This document shows, one piece after another, positions 22,785 to 34,333 of a DNA stretch of 64,000 nt. The notes beneath the pieces were generated by a model that saw only the letters and a program-made list of their open reading frames with translations, made no database searches and was not told the origin of the DNA. The position numbers and the translations under genes were made by a program. How positions within the stretch are numbered: the first letter of the stretch is position 1; the number at the start of each line of letters is the position of its first letter. This DNA comes from Plazaster borealis (lineage: Eukaryota; Echinodermata; Asteroidea; Forcipulatida; Labidiasteridae), in NCBI GenBank assembly GCA_021014325.1, contig CM037464.1:3937127-4001126 (forward strand), read 5' to 3'.

Positions 22785-23030
22785 TTAGAAGCTTCTTGAG
22801 TACAGTCTTATTGATGGTTTCCCGGTTGGGTTGTCTACGCTGATCCTGCTTATACTGTTCCAGAACCTTGTTTTGAACTGAGGCTCACGTCCGTCCGCAG
22901 CTCGTTTTAATATCACCCTCAGACTTGGGCGCATGACGTCAGACTCGTCACGCTCGAACCGCTGTATGTTAAACCAACAGTGTCCCGTAATGTTCGCGTG
23001 CCCTCCACAGGGTACATTCTGAAGTTGGTG
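22785..23030 (-). CDS. Candidate terminal exon of an unknown gene (weak)
   Basis: The minus strand has a good acceptor (cgacttccaccaacttcag) followed by an open frame to TAA at 22785. The peptide begins NVPCGGHANITGHCWFNIQR and ends RLYSRSF. GC content is raised relative to the flanks. A possible preceding exon lies near 23235-23365 (peptide including FNFYETASPFTIYIQ), but its donor (GTGAAA) is weak. Alternatively this could be 5' leader of the PPxY gene, which starts 110 bp further on. I do not recognise the peptide. Confidence 0.28.
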   Translation of the reverse strand, partial: HQLQNVPCGGHANITGHCWFNIQRFERDESDVMRPSLRVILKRAADGREPQFKTRFWNSISRISVDNPTGKPSIRLYSRSF

Positions 23031-23798
23031 GAAGTCGTGTTTACCAAGACACCAACTTCCATGAAACAAAATTTGATTGATATTTTTTCTTCTTCTCTGA
23101 ATAGCTGGAGATTAGGCTATTCGAGCGAAACGCAAAGCTTTCATAACTGCGTTTTGACGTGCCAGAGATCATCGTTGGTGTCACTGCACACATTATGTGT
23201 TACTCGTGCACGAACCATATTTTCACATTGATACTTTTCACGTAAGCTATTTTGGGGTTTTTTCCCGTCATGGAATGGAGGTTTTGAATATAAATGGTGA
23301 ATGGCGAGGCCGTTTCGTAAAAGTTGAACCCCGTCGAGGACGCCGTGCACGCCGTGCACGTCAATCTCTTCTCGGAAGACAAAACGCCAAGAAGAACCAA
23401 ATGCCAGAAATGTAAAGCACATTTTGAGAAGAAGTAAAAACAAAAACACACCACAGCAAAAGGTACAATATTGCTCGACGAGGTTGTTTTTCCACTCAAT
23501 ATCGCTGATGTTGAAAGAATCACAGTAAGGTAGAAATTCAGTACTATTCACAGAAAAAAAGACACCAAAGTCAAAACAGCCGTCTGATTTCAGTAATTAC
23601 ATTTTCATACGGGCAAACACCAACTTGTTATCACATACTGCACGTTGACACTGTTTGGCTATTGATTAAATGTATTTACTTCTTCATCCACGCTTCCCCG
23701 TTCGTTCTGGGTGGAGAGTCCACCCTTCAACGACTTATTTTCCATTTATGGGGTCTGTATAAAGCAGCAACCATAAAAGAGGTTTAGATTCAGTTTTC

Positions 23799-23832
23799 CT
23801 GAAGACGAGCAGAGCGCACTGCTCGAAACGTC
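23799..23832 (+). repeat. Hammerhead-like / Penelope terminal motif
   Basis: CTGAAGACGAGCAG, loop agcgca, CTGCTCGAAACGTC: a six to seven base-pair stem flanked by CTGAAGA and GAAAC. Same motif class as in the 3541-3780 palindrome. Confidence 0.5.
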
Positions 23833-23921
23833 AAAACTCTAATATCTCCACCCCGGTTCTCCTCAGATACCAACCCTTCTCTTTAAAGAGATGTGCTTCA
23901 CATGGTATTACCCCAGAATAC

Positions 23922-24468
23922 TCAGGGTCAAAAAGGAGCTCAGCACAACAGAAATTATGCTTACGAGAGTAAGGTTACCAACCAAAATGCTATGTCCCAT
24001 GTACCATCTATGACTGGTGTCCTGCTTGTTTTTGCTAAGCATAAAGCTGTTAAGCAGTATTTCCTGCTTAAAGGTATCGTACACGTTTGGTAATGACTTA
24101 AAACAAATATTAGCATAAAAACTTACTTTTGGTAACAAGCAACGGAGAGCTGTTGATAGTATAAAACATTGTAGGAAACGACTCTCTCTGAAGTAACGTA
24201 GTTTTTGAGAAAGAGGTAATTTCTCACTAAAATAATAAAAACTTCTTGCAATAAGTTTTTATTCCTAACTGAAAGCACACAAATTTGTACAACAAGGGTG
24301 TTTTTTCTCTCATCATTTTCTTGCAACTTCGATGACCAATTGAGCCCAAATTTTCACAGGCTTGTTATTTTATGCATAAGTTGGGATACACCAAGTGAGA
24401 ACACTGGTCTTTGACAATATTATTACCAAACGTGTTCAGTGCCTTTAAACAGCTCTATGAAATTGGGC
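23922..24468. mobile_element. Family A element interrupted by a family B element
   Basis: Family A sequence (ggagctcagcacaac... ggttaccaaccaaaatgc... gctaagcataaagctgtt) is cut at TTAA and resumes with cagctctatgaaattgggcc. The inserted family B copy occupies 24072-24444. Confidence 0.8.
24072..24444 (-). mobile_element. TTAA-flanked family B element, full length, nested
   Basis: TTAA at 24068-24071 and 24445-24448 is a perfect 4-bp target duplication. The ends are AGGTATCGTACACGTTTGG and ccaaacgtgttcagtgcct. Length 373 bp, non-coding, orientation opposite to the 10539 copy. Confidence 0.88.
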
Positions 24469-24629
24469 CCCGTTCTGACTTCCTACACCTTGCAAAGCTT
24501 CAGTTCTTAACTTAGAGAATTTAGATTATGAAGACATTGGTTTGTGATGGTTACTGTGAAGAGTTTCGGCTGGGAAACTTTACCGAGACTTATTATTCGG
24601 ACCCTTCACGCTGTTCATAACACACTTAA

Positions 24630-25025
24630 AGGGATTGCATACGTTTAGTAATTGGAACCAACTGTTTGTTTCAGCCCTATAGTTGTAGATAATATCATGT
24701 ACCATAAAACTAACCTGTGAAAATTTCATTTCAAAAGGTGTCAGCGTTTTTGAGATATTGCCGAAAATCTGGAGCTGTTATGTCCACGCAAGAAGAATAA
24801 TCTGCAATTGGAATACACAATCTGAGAAACGTTACTGCATGCAGTAACGCTTCTGAGATTCAAATTTTTTGGGGTAAAAAGTGATATATTTTTCCATAAC
24901 CGCAGCACTTATAAGTGAAAAGTTTCTCAAAATGCATTATACTATCCAAAGCTGCTGTACTTCTTACCAAGTAAGTTTTTATTGCCATTAATTTTCAGAG
25001 TCATTACCAAACTTATACAGATCCT
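24630..25025 (-). mobile_element. TTAA-flanked family C element, full length
   Basis: TTAA at 24626-24629 and 25026-25029. The interior is the reverse complement of the 16290-16672 copy (for example aatttcatttcaaaaggtg). 396 bp. Confidence 0.85.
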
Positions 25026-26296
25026 TTAACAATCTTGCGTTAGATTATTGTATTCATGGTTATTAACAATCATTAATTATAATAATAATAATAATAATAT
25101 TCATTCTGTAGCCCGAGGGCCGAGTTGCATAAAGTTAAAATCGAAAAGAGTAATAATTAACAGAACTAAACAAATAAAAAATAAAACATTATATTAATAA
25201 TACAAAATAGTGTAATATGTGCATCATGCACATGAAATTACAAATTTAACAAAAAGTAATGTTTTGCCTCCTCGTTTTAAAAAAATGTATTTGTAATTTT
25301 TGTAAAATAATTTGTTATTATTTGCTGAACATTATCTATAAAGGGTCGCGTCTGCTAAACATCATTTTTGGGATCGCATCGATAGAGAAACCAGTGTGTT
25401 CCACCAGAGAGAAAGGGCACGTTGCTTTACGGTTTCACATGTTTTTGTGATCAACGCATGTTGTCCAACAATAATTGTACATGTTTGTAATTGACAACAA
25501 AGAGCGTCTATTGTCACACTGTTCTCTCTATATAAAACTGCAGGAAACGGACATTTAGGACATAATGAAGTATTTAAATTGGGGGGAGAATGGGTCCAAT
25601 GTGGTCTTGTTAAAAACACCATGCCTTGCGAATCTGTGGCAGGTCAAATAATTTGCCCTCTTCGTAAAAGTGCTCTTCCGGTGTGGCTCATTTTACTTGC
25701 ATTATGACCGACTGAGGGCAATGGCCCGTTTCGAGATCAAGGTTTTGGTATTGGGATCCATTCGCCTGTACGGAGCCTGTGCCGGGGTCCAAGCCTAAAG
25801 CCGCGGTTTCGGAAAAGGGGCTTTAAACCAAGCACCCCGTGCATGGCGTCACCCTCTTTCACGATGCCCATGTACGAATTCTTAATGCGTCAAGGAAACC
25901 TCACCATAATGACTTTATAAATACTGCTGCAGACGTGGTAGTTTTCAAGCAAAAAGTCGAGGTAGGCCTATGTTGTTGTAAGTGCAACTCTGAACCCTAA
26001 TTGTTGTATGGCATGTAAATATGATTTGTTGTCCAATTGTACGAGTTTAATGAATGTATTCGTATCTGGGCACCGTTTACTACAATTGGCAACGTTGTGA
26101 CGTCATGCATGAAGTGACTGGCTTAGCCTCGTTAGACGTAAGCATATCAAAGGAAAGGTGGTTTTAATATAAGCAACCGGTTTGACACAAACCTAATTAG
26201 AATCAAGTCTCTGTTTATTTTTCTCGGTTGGAAGGTCAAATCGTAAAATCCAAGCAAGAACACGGATAATCAAGAGAGAAGTTATTTTATTTTGGT

Positions 26297-26740
26297 GGCG
26301 TGTCGTGGCCCTAGCGGTTAAGAGCACAGGACCCAAGCTCTGGTGTTACTGGTCACCGGGTCGAGTCCCGGTCGTGGCACTTGTGTCCTTGAGCAAGATA
26401 CTCTACCATCATTGCTTTGTCGTTCAGATGGGTATAAGCCGTAGGTCCCGTGTACTAGGATTGGTAGTGCACGTAAAAGAACCCAGAACACTTATCGTGG
26501 AAGAGTAGGTTAACCCCGGTGTTTCTGGTTCACATAGCAAACACCCTTGTTTACAGTTTTTTCTGAGGCTTGCGAGCTACAGAGTGATTAAGTTCACTTG
26601 TGAAGCATCTTTTGTTTTATCGTGGAAGAGTAGGGGTTTAACCCCGGTGTTTCTGGTTCACATAGCAAGCACCCTTGTTTACAGTTCTTTCTCAGGCTTG
26701 CGAGCTACAGTGATTAAGTTCACTTGTGAAGCATCCTTTT
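26297..26740 (+). mobile_element. tRNA-derived SINE copy S2 with internal duplication
   Basis: The head matches S1 (gtcgtggccctagcggttaag, B box gggtcgagtcccgg). The tail differs from S1 (gcttgcgagctacagtgatt). The 125-bp segment starting ttatcgtggaagagtagg is tandemly repeated (26492 and 26617), making the tail double. Confidence 0.8.
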
Positions 26741-29071
26741 TCATTACCAGGAAATATAGTATTAAAACAAATCTAGAATAGGAGAGAGGGGTCATAATAA
26801 TTGTGATGAATGGTTTCCACGTGACTATAACAGCAAGGGAAGGTTGAGACTTCGATGTCACTTTGAAGACGCATACAGAAGCGAAGAGAGGTGTTTGCAT
26901 GATCCGGATTGCAACCCCGTTCGCTGAGGTTCAACATTTAATTAGTTTACAATCGTAATTAATTGTGTTACGCACGGGTACTTCTTTAAATAACCCTACT
27001 TTTTGAGAGGTGACAGCGTTTAAGAAGGGCAACGCAAAGGCGAGGAGTGACAATGAAACAAATTATCTATCACGGGATCATTTTTTGGTTAAATGAGTGA
27101 AAGCATCACAACAAATAAAACATACAAATAAATAAATAAATAAACAAATCAATAAATGTTAATTGTGGCTGAGAAAACTGAAGTTGTGAAATTTGGATGC
27201 CAGTAAATTTTTGTAAAATACAACAAAAACCTAACAATTCTTTAAAGAAAAAAATCTAAATAGGTGATACAATTTTCAGATTTTGCTTTTTCCTGTTTTA
27301 GTTTTTTAGGAGTGAAACTATCACCGGATGTATTCATTATTTACCCAAAAGATACTTTTTATAAATTCTTATAAAGCTTTTGTTCCCAATGCAAGTTTTG
27401 TTAAAATGATTCATATCTCATGGTATCTTGGATAATGTCCTTGAACTGTGTTAGTCAACGCAATACGAATTCTACAGAAGCCCTCCTGTAGGTTTGAGTG
27501 TGTTTGAACAAAGGTACACTTCGGTATATTCACATGAATAGCATTTGAAAAAAATTCTGTTTTTTTGCGAAGGCCACTCACGTCACACACTATTTAGTAC
27601 GCTTTAGTGATTTTCTCGGGTGTTGTGTATTATTAGAACATGGAATCAATGTGGTCGTTTCTGAGTGACTGGTTTTATCGAACCGCCTCGCTCTAGTTCT
27701 CTGAATCGAGGAAAGGGAACTGAATCACGACAACATTGTGTCCAAAACTCACTAGTCATCCTCGTCTGAACATCTGACGTCACACTTCTAGGCTCGTGAG
27801 TAACGCCAGATACCAGCCTGACCGGATTACCACTCTTTTACAGTGAATAAAACAACATTGCATGATGTACCGGTACACAACATTATGCACACGCTGCATG
27901 CAGACGATCGAAAACTGACAAATAACATCACCTCGGACCAATCATAACTCAGACATGGAAAGCTTACGTCACAGCACTTTTATCCAATGAAATCATTGTA
28001 TCCAATGAAATCATAGGGCCTGTAAGACCAGTGCCTGTCTTTATCCTTGCGGATAAAGACGGGACCAGTCTAGTATCGTCATCCGTGCATCATCCACATT
28101 TTCGCATAGCTACCGTTGGTGGCGCATTATAGATAAGTTGCGCATGATGGGTGCACCACACTACTCACATAGCAACCAGTGCTAAATGCTAAATAGTCAA
28201 AAATACTCAAACAATATTTAAAGTCTCTCAGCCTCTTGAAAACCAATCAAACATATTTCCGGACAACTAAACTTCAGATTTATTTTCAATTTTTGGCAGG
28301 TCAGCCGTTTGTAATTTTTGCTAATTACACCAGTGAAAACACTCCCGAAAATGTGCTTTTTCCCAAACCGACTTGCACCAGTTTTATGAAGCACTTCTCC
28401 ACTTCCCAAGTGAAAAAGGACCACTTCAAAGCCTAAATTAATCAAGTCTCCTCAAAAGTTTAAGCACAGAACCCCCAGGTTATGGCAACTTGTCACAATT
28501 ACTCAATCTATTATTTGCATGACCCCAAAAACGTTATTATTCAATAGATTTTGAAGGCCTACAAATTATGATAATCAGTTTGGCGCGTAAATTTTGGCCT
28601 CTTTAGTGTGGTGCACCCCTAGCAGCATTGCAAATGTCTTCATTTCCATTGGTTGATCCGGTGAAATAATACTACTGTACATTGAAATCAGCCGCACACC
28701 CGTATCACGTGGTGTCGATTCCTATTTTGTCCTCAACTGACATAGAGGGCGTACACAGCAGGAAGAATTACGTCAAAGCTCAGCACCCCCGGTTTCAAAA
28801 CCCTATTGGCCACAGTGACAGTGGTGATGAGGCTTTGTATGATCGCTTCCAATTTGGTAAATAAAAGCCTCTACTAGCCAATCGGATGGTTTTCTAAATT
28901 ATTCACACAAACCCCCCCCCCCGAACAAATAAACAAAAAAACACAAACACAACACACAACAACACAAAAACAACAACAACTCGTACAAAGCATTCGGTAT
29001 TCACGTTTTACAAGAAAAAATAAAAAATGAAAATAAGTTGGGGTTGAACAAAGAAAAATTGACTAGAGCGG

Positions 29072-29143
29072 GATTTGAACCACTACCTCCGGTTTAACGT
29101 GCCGGCGCTCTACCAACTGAGCTATCTAGCCCTATGTTATTGG
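29072..29143 (-). pseudogene. tRNA-like pseudogene, left arm (anticodon position GTT)
   Basis: Minus strand: acceptor stem GGCTAGA pairs with TCTAGTC; A box TAGCTCAGTTGG; anticodon-loop region ccggcacGTTaaaccgg; B box GGTTCAAATCC. The T stem does not pair (AGTGG against CCCGC) and one anticodon-stem pair is C-A, so a working Asn tRNA is unlikely. Confidence 0.6.
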
Positions 29144-29325
29144 CGGTCTCTTTGTCAATATCTTTGATATTTAAAATAACAAAGTCGCATCCCCTTAAGG
29201 TGATCCCCTGGCTGCTGCTTCCCATGTTCCCAGGTTGTATCGTAAACTACAGGGCAGCCAACGGTTGTATGGCTTCTGACTGGCACCCGAACAAAGATAT
29301 TGACATAATAGGGAGACCGCCAACA

Positions 29326-29405
29326 TCGGGCTATATAATATAGCTCAGTTGGTAGAGCGTCGGCACGTTAAACCGGTGGTCGTTGGTTCAAATCCCGCTC
29401 TAGTA
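29326..29405 (+). pseudogene. tRNA-like pseudogene, right arm
   Basis: Inverted copy of the left-arm tRNA-like block with the same A and B boxes and GTT at the anticodon position. It has extra bases between the 5' acceptor strand and the D arm (gggctatataatatagctc) and the same unpaired T stem. Confidence 0.55.
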
Positions 29406-29603
29406 AATTTTTCTGTGTTCAACCCCAAGTTATTTCAAATTTATCCAGTCAGTTTCCCTTGTGGTTTACAATATGATAAATTAAAACAAGTAACATGTAG
29501 GCCTAAGTCGGGGGCACTGCACACGACCATTTTGGGCTTCGTGTGACAATAGACCATTGTGACTTGATTGGGGTTGGGGTGTTCATATGCTAACTACTGT
29601 TAA

Positions 29604-29870
29604 AGGTAGTTTACAGTTTTGGTAGAGCTGACAAAATAGTCGCAGACAAAGTTTCATGTTTTGTGTGATCAACCATGAAATAACAAACCGGTGGAAATTT
29701 GGGCTTAATCCGCTGTGTGAGTCAGGAGAAAAACCCCTAAATTTCAGATACAGTTTTTTCGAATATAACTTCATTTCAGAGCGAAATATTTCACAGAAAA
29801 ATGTTCCAGTATGAACTTCATAATCAGTAAGCTTTCAGACTAAAATCAAACAATTACATAATGACACTTT
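29604..29870 (+). mobile_element. TTAA-flanked family D element, right end lost
   Basis: TTAA at 29600-29603, then AGGTAGTTTACAG and the family interior (gctgacaaaatagtcgcag, gtgagtcaggagaaaa, gcgaaatatttcacagaaaa). Confidence 0.7.
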
Positions 29871-30833
29871 GGCAACAGATTATTGTTGCTATTCAATGAT
29901 TTAATAAACAAAAGCAGGCTGAATTGTCATCATGACCTGCAATTTGTCTTTGTTCGGCTCAGGATCGTTCACCACTGATCTTTTCCTGACTTAGAAATTC
30001 ATAACCAACAAAGGTTGCACCGTCACCCCTCGACAGCAATCTTATGCCATGTCCAATTTACCGTTCAATTATGCAAATATACCAACCCGCAATTTAAAAA
30101 CACAGACAGCTGTCCCCTGAATACCCCCCAATCCTATAATATTATTCCTTACACCAGTCAGGCCCCCCCCCAAAAAGCATCAACCTATATCACCAACACC
30201 CCCCGTACAAGCCCTCATTAACCCCTTGTGTCTACACCATATGCCGAGCTCTACAACACCCATGCCCCCCTCCCCTCCTGCAACCGCAATCACCCCGAGA
30301 CAAAAGCCAAATTAACATAGGCGTGCGCCGTTTGCTTGAATGTCTAATTAACCCGTTGTTTGCAGGGGAGATAATTCCCCCAAGCAAACATAAAAGGTTC
30401 CTTTGTTCGTGGTCTTCCAGTTCGATTAGCCACACTGCATTTTTTTGTGGGGTGTGTTTTAAGCTCCCCCAGTCTCCATGGCGCACTGACTCGAAGACAC
30501 AAAGAGATCACGCTGGCACGTGCCGACAGCTTCTGGATTATAACGAGAAGACATCATAATTCGTTGACATAGAAATAAAGAAGGAGCGAGAGTCTTTTGT
30601 CATTTGCTGAGATGATTCTTTGTTGTATCTTCTTCAAGCCACGACACACTGGAAAATCTATTCAACCAATGCTCTAACTTTGTTGCACGGTCAAAGATCT
30701 TGCTACTTTGTTATAATACACACAAAATGTATAATGTATAATTTTATTTCTTTAAATGACCAATAATTATCGATGATGCGAATCGGTATAAAATTGTTCC
30801 TTCATCCTGCATGGTGCTACCTCTCATCACCAG

Positions 30834-31036
30834 GGCCCAATTTCATACAGCTGCTTAAGCACAACAATTTGCTAAGTGCAAATTGTTCTTACCAGAAAAA
30901 GGTTACCAGCCAAACTACCATATGTACCGTTTGCAACTGGTATCCTGCTTATAATTTTGCTAAGCAGAAAAACATTTTTTTTTGCAATTATTGTTAAGCA
31001 CTATTGTCTGCTTAAGCAGCTCCATGAAATTGGGCC
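30834..31036. mobile_element. Family A inverted-repeat element, complete
   Basis: The ends are GGCCCAATTTCATAC and its partner, gaaattgggcc. CAG lies to the left (30831-30833) and CTG to the right (31037-31039). 203 bp, non-coding, with long internal self-complementarity (agctgcttaagcac / gcttaagcagct). Confidence 0.8.
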
Positions 31037-31099
31037 CTGTTTCTTTGGAAAACAAAAGAATACAAATAAAAAACCATGATAGATTCCCTTTGGAAAAAG

Positions 31100-31190
31100 A
31101 CAACAGCTCTCCGTTGCTCGTTACCAAGTAAGTTTTTATGCTAATTTATATTTTGAGTAATTACCAAAAGTGTGCAGTACTTTTAAGCAC
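31100..31190 (+). mobile_element. Family B fragment
   Basis: Matches the right part of the full copies (acagctctccgttgctcgtt... gagtaattaccaaaagtgtg... cagtac). Confidence 0.65.
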
Positions 31191-31376
31191 ACAAAGTAGC
31201 TTAGCACAACGAAATAATGCTTACCAGAATAAGCCGAATTTGAAGCCGTTGCGCGGAGTTCCACGGTAAGCAGTAATAAGTGGCTTACCGAAATTAGCAC
31301 TCGTTCCCCTTTGTTGTGCAATAACAAAGGGATGCAACAAAGTGATTATCTTTACACTACGGTACGTTGATGTTTT

Positions 31377-31803
31377 TGCTGCTGCTGGTGGTGGTGATTT
31401 GGTTGTTGTTGAGGATATAAGAAAATAAAAAAACAACTTGTCGTCGTCGTTGGTTGCTGTTGTGGTAATTGGTTGTTGTTGTTTTTTCTTTTATTTATTT
31501 TTATATAATAAATAATGTAATAGAACAACGTCTTCAGAAATGATAATTGGAGATGGTTTGGACGAGCTGCCGCTGCTGGTGGTGTTTTTGTTGTTGGTGT
31601 TAACGATGTTTTTATTATTGTTTTCGTCGATGTTGTTGTTGTTGTTGTTGTTGCTGTTGTTGTTGTTGTTGTGGTTACTACGTTTTCAGAATGATAATTT
31701 GGACACGAATTGGACAAGCTAACTCTGCTGGTGGTGATTTGGTTGTTGTTGGTGTCATTGTTTTTTAAGGTTGTTGTCTTCGTCGCGACGGTGTTGTCGT
31801 TAT

Positions 31804-31852
<49 letters not shown>

Positions 31853-32005
31853 GGTGGTTACTAGTTTTCAGAATGATAACATGGACACGAATTGGACAAG
31901 CTAACTCTTCTGGTGGTGATTTGGTTGTTGTTGGTGTCACTTCTTTTGGTTTAAGTTGTTGTATTCGTCGGGACGGTGTTGTCGTTATTTGTTGTTGTTG
32001 TTTTG
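31377..32005. repeat. GTT-rich higher-order tandem repeat
   Basis: A unit of about 150-180 bp repeats at least three times. Each has a GTT microsatellite, then gtggttact... ttttcagaatgataa, then ggacacgaattggacaagct, then ctggtggtgatttggttg. The last two units are 182 bp apart. Confidence 0.8.
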
Positions 32006-33335
32006 AATTCCAAGTACCCCGTCAACGTCTTAGGAAGGAGTAACGCTCTGAGAATGATGGACATGGGTAGGCTTTGATGGGTGAGGACTCGGTGGAGTTT
32101 TGGAGAGTGAGAAATGCATCACAAAGGCCGCTGGTAGGAAGACGGTTATGCCTGCCAGACACTGACAATTCCACAGCTGTTTCATGCGTGGCTTTGTTTT
32201 GTTTCAACAAACGCACTAAACGAAGAAAAATAGCACCCTAGCGGTGCTTATGGGAACGGAATTAATATTGTTTTGAAACTGAAACTGTCGTAGTGTTTTA
32301 TGGAAAATAGCATTACACAATAATTGCTAACACTTATTGTATTTAGAATAATATTATAATATATAAAGAAATTATGTCGGTAGTTGGTTAGATGGGAACA
32401 TAGTTTGGGTTCATGTCAAAGGTGACTAAGCCCCTCCCCCCCTCGGCCCACCCGTATGTACCCCCATCCTCCTCTCGGCCATGGGCTTCAAGCCTACGGG
32501 CCCAAGAGCAGACTCGGCTACCCCAGCTAAAACAGACCAATCGCAACTCCACTATACCATAAACCCCTGTCCCATCTAACTCCAGCACTATAGGGCTGGC
32601 CCGTGAGAACAGACACGGGCCACCCCGTCCATCCAGCCGTGCAGACGGCCTTTGTGTCAAAGCTGCACCCGCTCCGAGGCCGGACTTCTCACGGCCATGC
32701 AGTAATTGGTTGAGCCAGACCGGCAAACAGCGGCATTTGTTTTAAGAGTACCCGCAATAAAATGTGAAATCCTCCCGTCGATGTGCTCGGGTAATGGGAC
32801 ACCGGCCGGGCATGCGGGTTGGGCAACTGCGGAACAAATTACTCTTGCGATGGATGCGGTTGTGGACATTTTTGCCAATTCTGAAATCGACACCCCCCCG
32901 CACAAAAAAAGAAAGAAAAGGAAAGAAAAGAAAAACAGAAAGACAAACAAAACAAAACCAGTGAACAGAGTGATCTGAGATGAGATATGTTTTACATTGG
33001 TGTATCGCAGAAGTCAAGGGTCAGTATTGAATAATGATCATGAAGAGAGTTACACAATTTTTTTGCGGTTTACCCACAATTTGTCTTCCTGTAAAATGAA
33101 CACCTTCCTCAAAACCACCGCATCTCCTCAGAAATGCGTCACAAGGTTGTCTGATGCATTGTATCTTGATGCGTGCACGTCATTACCAATATTGAACGCC
33201 AACTGTACCTTATATTGATTCATAGATGTTGCGCAAACCAGCAGCAGCAAGTTTGCTATTACACAGGCTTATCCAATGTTGTACCCTGTCTTGATGATAT
33301 AATATACACAATTTGTATTTCAGGTGTTAAACAGG

Positions 33336-33520
33336 ATTGGTAGAGCTGACAAAATGATCGCAGGAAATTTTCATATTTTGTGTGATCAACCATAATAAGC
33401 CCTACACATGAAATAACAAACCTGTGAAAATGTGGGCTTAGTTAATCCGTCATGTGAGTCAGGAGAAAACAGTGAAAAATCACGCACAATTTTCAGCATG
33501 TAAACACCCGGACCTCTTTT
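33336..33520 (+). mobile_element. Family D fragment
   Basis: Matches family D from ggtagagctgacaaaatgatc to gtgaaaaatcacgcacaattttc. Confidence 0.65.
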
Positions 33521-33874
33521 TGTTAAAGTCTTCGGTTTGAATGGATAGACATCCCCACCTACGTCCAAAGAGGAGAACAATATATGTCACAGGCTTAATT
33601 CTAATTAATTGATATTCTCAGTTTAACAGGGCAAGTTCAACAGCGGGGATCTATTCATTCTGGAGTTTCAGGAGAAAGCTGTTATAGATGCGGGTAGGCC
33701 ATGAGGGATTAGGGTTTAAGGTGGACCGTGGGGTGGGTGTGGGGGGGGGGGGTAATCACGTGATTCGAATGAATTTTAAAGTCAGTACAACTTCAGTTTT
33801 GAAACAAAGACCCGAAAATTGAATAACTATTTCATGAGTAGTTCGATGTTTAGTCTTTCAAAAGACTGCCTTAA

Positions 33875-34190
33875 AGGTATACTATAATCATTTTTTTTTC
33901 TGTGAAATATTTCTCTCTGAAATGAAGTCATATTCGAGAAAACTGTATCTGAAAACCTAAAAAAGGCAACAGCTGATATTTCGGTTGTTACAACCAAAAT
34001 TTAGGACATCGACAATGTGTTTACATGCTGAAAATTGTGCATGATTTTTCACTGTTTTCTCCTGACTCACGTGACGGACGAAGTCCAAATTTTCACAGGT
34101 TTGTTATTTCATGTATAATGGTTGATCAAACAAAACATGAACACTGTCTGTGACTATTTTGTCAGCTCCACCAATTCTGATACGGTACCT
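33875..34190 (-). mobile_element. TTAA-flanked family D element, complete
   Basis: TTAA at 33871-33874, AGGTATACTATAATC at the left end, and gatacggtacct followed by TCAA at the right (one base decayed). 316 bp, opposite orientation to the copy at 29604. Confidence 0.75.
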
Positions 34191-34290
34191 TCAAACTGAG
34201 ATGTGAAATTTGACAACATCTTCTTTGTTTTTTGTTTGCAGTACCACCATATAATACTTTCACTGAGTAGAATTTAGCCCTAAAGATAAA

Positions 34291-34333
34291 GAACCAGTCT
34301 CCCGACTAAGAACGGGCTATTCGAAACGTCGAG
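34291..34333 (+). repeat. Penelope-type terminal motif, copy
   Basis: aaccagtctcccgactaag, aacgggctattcgaaacgtc: the stem is decayed but the CGAAACGTCGAG end is intact. Confidence 0.4.

Larger units (their letters stand above)
29040..29440. repeat. Foldback with tRNA-like sequence in each arm
   Basis: The left arm (about 29034-29175) and right arm (about 29293-29440) are inverted copies: ttggggttgaac... at the left, gttcaaccccaag at the right; outer halves agcgggatttgaacc / ggttcaaatcccgct; inner halves ggcggtctctttgtcaatat / ttgacataatagggagaccgcc. The spacer is about 117 bp. Each arm carries a tRNA-like block listed separately. Confidence 0.8.

Noticed and set aside
29072..29405. Functional Asn tRNA genes
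   Set aside because: The T stem does not pair in either copy and the anticodon stem has a mismatch, so they are described as tRNA-like pseudogenes.
32400..32850. GC-rich stretch considered as a gene or CpG-island promoter
   Set aside because: No start, domain or splice signal was recognised and no gene begins nearby.
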